Shown: piece after piece, positions 54,439-55,957 of the stretch
Position numbering within the stretch: position 1 is the stretch's first letter
Layout: the number at the start of each line of letters is the position of its first letter
NCBI GenBank assembly: GCA_037385045.1
Contig: JARRNJ010000012.1
Coordinates: 1-55,957 of the forward strand
Length of the DNA stretch: 55,957 bases
Origin: JARRNJ01 sp037385045
GTDB lineage: Bacteria; Pseudomonadota; Gammaproteobacteria; JASBUN01
Direction of reading: 5' to 3'
Notes under the pieces: generated by a model
What the model was told of the DNA's origin: nothing
Databases searched by the model: none
Seen by the model: the letters and a program-made list of their open reading frames with translations, nothing else
Program-made: the position numbers and the translations under genes

Positions 54439-54921
54439 TCACTGCAGCATGCTGCGCAACATCCAGGCGGTCTTTTCGTGCACCTGCATACGCTGGGTAA
54501 GGAGATCCGCGCTGGGCTCATCGTTGGCCTCGTCCACGCGGGGAAACACCTCTCGCGCGGTACGCACCACTGTCTCCTGGTCGGCCACCAACTGGCGCAG
54601 CATCCCGGTGGCGTCCGGCGTGCCGGTTTCCTCGCCGATGCTGGTGAGCCTGGCGAACTGGGCATAACTGCCCGGCGCGGCGACCCCCAACGCGCGGATG
54701 CGCTCGGCGATCGCATCCACAGCCAGGGCCAGTTCGTTGTACTGCTGCTCGAACATCAGATGCAGGGTGTTGAACATGGGCCCGGTGACGTTCCAATGAA
54801 AATTGTGCGTCTTCAGATAAAGAGTGTAGGTGTCGGCCAGCAGGTGCGACAGCCCCTCGGCGATCGCGCGCCGGTCCTCATCGTTGATACCGATATTGAT
54901 GCTCATACTCTGCTCGTTCAT
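54439..54921 (-). CDS. dps: Dps-type ferritin
   Basis: 160-residue DNA-protecting, iron-storing dodecamer subunit. THNFHWNVTGPMFNTLH and the preceding and following segments carry the inter-subunit ferroxidase ligands (His, Asp/Glu in FEQQYNELALAVDAIAERIR). TAREVFPRVDEANDEPSADL and LTQRMQVHEKTAWMLRSML complete the family pattern. GGAG lies 6 nt before the ATG. Divergent from oxyR, so peroxide control is likely. Confidence 0.95.
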   Translation of the reverse strand: MNEQSMSINIGINDEDRRAIAEGLSHLLADTYTLYLKTHNFHWNVTGPMFNTLHLMFEQQYNELALAVDAIAERIRALGVAAPGSYAQFARLTSIGEETGTPDATGMLRQLVADQETVVRTAREVFPRVDEANDEPSADLLTQRMQVHEKTAWMLRSMLQ

Positions 54922-55016
54922 TTCAATCTCCGCGAGTCGCGCCGATGCGTTGTCGGAATGGCCCCTTTGCAGAGCAACAATAGCGCCCCGGCGGGCTTTA
55001 CTCTAGTTGATTGATG

Positions 55017-55042
55017 GTATAGATTTAATAGCTATTAACTAT
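55017..55042. promoter_or_regulatory. Possible OxyR site between dps and oxyR
   Basis: ATAG-N7-CTAT at 55028-55042 is one full OxyR half-dyad, and GTAT at 55017-55020 sits at the position of another CTAT; the fourth element (ATAG) is not recognisable. The AT-rich patch is conspicuous in this GC-rich sequence. Confidence 0.45.
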
Positions 55043-55061
55043 CGGTATTTCCGCCCGACTC

Positions 55062-55957
55062 ATGACCTTGACCGAACTTAAATACGTTGTCGCACTGGCA
55101 CGGGAGCGCCATTTCGGCCGAGCCGCGGAAGCCTGCTTCGTCAGCCAACCGACCCTCAGCGTGGCCGTGAAGAAGCTCGAGGACGAGCTGGGTGTGGCGT
55201 TGTTCGAGCGCGCCAAGAACGAGGTATCGGTCACCCCCGCCGGGGCCCGCATCGTGGAGCAGGCGCAGCAGGTGCTGGAGACCGTCGAAAGCATTCGCCA
55301 GTCTGCACACGCCGAGGCCGACCAGCTGCATGGCCCGCTGCGCCTCGGGGCCATCTACACCGTCGGCCCGTATCTGTTGCCGCACCTCATCCCCGAGCTT
55401 CACGCCTCGGCCCCGCAGATGCCCCTGGTCATCGAGGAAAGCTACACGGCCGAGCTGCGCCGGCGCCTCAAGCAAGGCGAGCTCGACGCGATCCTCATCT
55501 CCCTGCCCTTCGAGGAGCCGGGCGTAGTGGTGCTGCCGCTGTACGAAGAGCCGTTCGTGGCCCTGCTGCCCGCGTCCCACCCGTTGAGCGCGCGCAAGAC
55601 CGTTACCCTGCACGACCTGGCGGCCGACAACCTGCTGCTGCTCGGCGCCGGCCATTGCTTCCGCGACCAGGTCCTGGAGGCGTGCCCCGAGTGCGGCCGT
55701 ACGGTGACCGGCGATCCGGACCATGCCGCACCGCTGGCGGGAAGCTCCCTGGAGACCATTCGCCATATGGTCGCTACGGGCATGGGCGTGACCGTGCTGC
55801 CCTGCAGCGCCGCAGGCGCCGAACACTACGCCCAGCGCCTGCTGGCGATCCGCCGCCTGCGCAATCCCGTCCCCAAACGCAAAGTGGCGCTGGCCTGGCG
55901 CACCAGCTTCCCGCGCCCGAAGGCCATCGAAGCGGTACGCCAGGCCATCCGCGCCTG
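55062..55957 (+). CDS. oxyR: Hydrogen peroxide-sensing regulator OxyR, partial (3' end outside window)
   Basis: LysR-family activator of peroxide defence. About 298 codons are present, nearly the whole of the usual 300 or so. N-terminal helix-turn-helix MTLTELKYVVALARERHFGR and FVSQPTLSVAVKKLEDEL; LGAIYTVGPYLLPHLIPEL opens the sensor domain. GHCFRDQVLEAC holds the redox cysteine pair, nine residues apart as in E. coli Cys199/Cys208. Also SSLETIRHMVATGMGVTVLP. No stop codon before the window end. Confidence 0.95.
   Translation, partial: MTLTELKYVVALARERHFGRAAEACFVSQPTLSVAVKKLEDELGVALFERAKNEVSVTPAGARIVEQAQQVLETVESIRQSAHAEADQLHGPLRLGAIYTVGPYLLPHLIPELHASAPQMPLVIEESYTAELRRRLKQGELDAILISLPFEEPGVVVLPLYEEPFVALLPASHPLSARKTVTLHDLAADNLLLLGAGHCFRDQVLEACPECGRTVTGDPDHAAPLAGSSLETIRHMVATGMGVTVLPCSAAGAEHYAQRLLAIRRLRNPVPKRKVALAWRTSFPRPKAIEAVRQAIRA

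Overview
The window is high-GC (roughly two thirds G+C by eye), almost fully coding chromosomal DNA of a free-living, respiring gammaproteobacterium. Several gene orders point to that class: glnE-ilvE-waaF-waaC; groES-groL with fxsA and cutA-dsbD; aroQ-accB-accC-prmA-(DUF3426)-dusB-fis-purH-purD; rho-trxA opposite rhlB; and yrfG beside nudE-cysQ. A DsrE-type sulfur-relay domain and a CIRCE-controlled groESL would fit the Chromatiales/Ectothiorhodospiraceae side of the class, but that placement is inference. No tRNA, rRNA, CRISPR array, transposase or phage gene was seen.

Layout. 1-6.8 kb (minus): LPS core heptosyltransferases waaC (cut by the window edge) and waaF, a repeat-filled gap, a small zinc-finger gene, ilvE and glnE. 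7.0-8.2 kb (plus): pilU. 8.2-9.0 kb: non-coding, with a dispersed inverted-repeat element. 9.07-10.35 kb (plus): an ECF sigma factor overlapping a membrane anti-sigma-like protein whose far-side domain is DsrE-like. 10.4-11.1 kb: repeats and a frameshifted lipoprotein remnant. 11.1-13.7 kb (minus): groL, groES behind a promoter overlapping CIRCE, and fxsA. 13.9-17.2 kb (plus): an overlapping cutA-dsbD-tlpA-like operon. 17.4-31.9 kb (plus): aroQ, fatty-acid initiation (accBC), prmA, a zinc-ribbon membrane protein, dusB-fis, purH, purD, a second TlpA-like protein, lemA-M48 protease and glycogen phosphorylase.

32.2-34.0 kb (minus): rho and trxA, opposite rhlB (plus), followed by mtnB and a large PilZ-like protein. 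38.2-39.8 kb: a YkgJ protein and yrfG (both minus) flank a near-perfect inverted repeat with 140-bp arms. 40-41.3 kb (plus): nudE-cysQ. 41.4-45.5 kb (minus): a small conserved protein and hrpA. 45.7-47.7 kb (plus): a copper-delivery module for cytochrome oxidase (CtaG-like, PCuAC, SCO). 47.7-49.0 kb (minus): a diguanylate cyclase. 49.2-54.1 kb: a secreted protein of unknown function, then on the minus strand a porin-like protein and an FtrABCD-type ferrous iron uptake system in two units, each with a Fur-box-like dyad in its promoter. 54.4-55.96 kb: dps and divergent oxyR (cut by the window end). The right end is thus an iron, copper and peroxide handling neighbourhood.

Most noteworthy: (1) the sigma/anti-sigma pair with a fused DsrE domain, plausibly an envelope sulfur or thiol sensor; (2) the 140-bp-arm inverted repeat and its relative 30 kb away; (3) a lipoprotein gene broken by an 8-bp tandem duplication; (4) an orphan minus-strand terminator behind pilU; (5) a DsbD with a duplicated periplasmic alpha domain.
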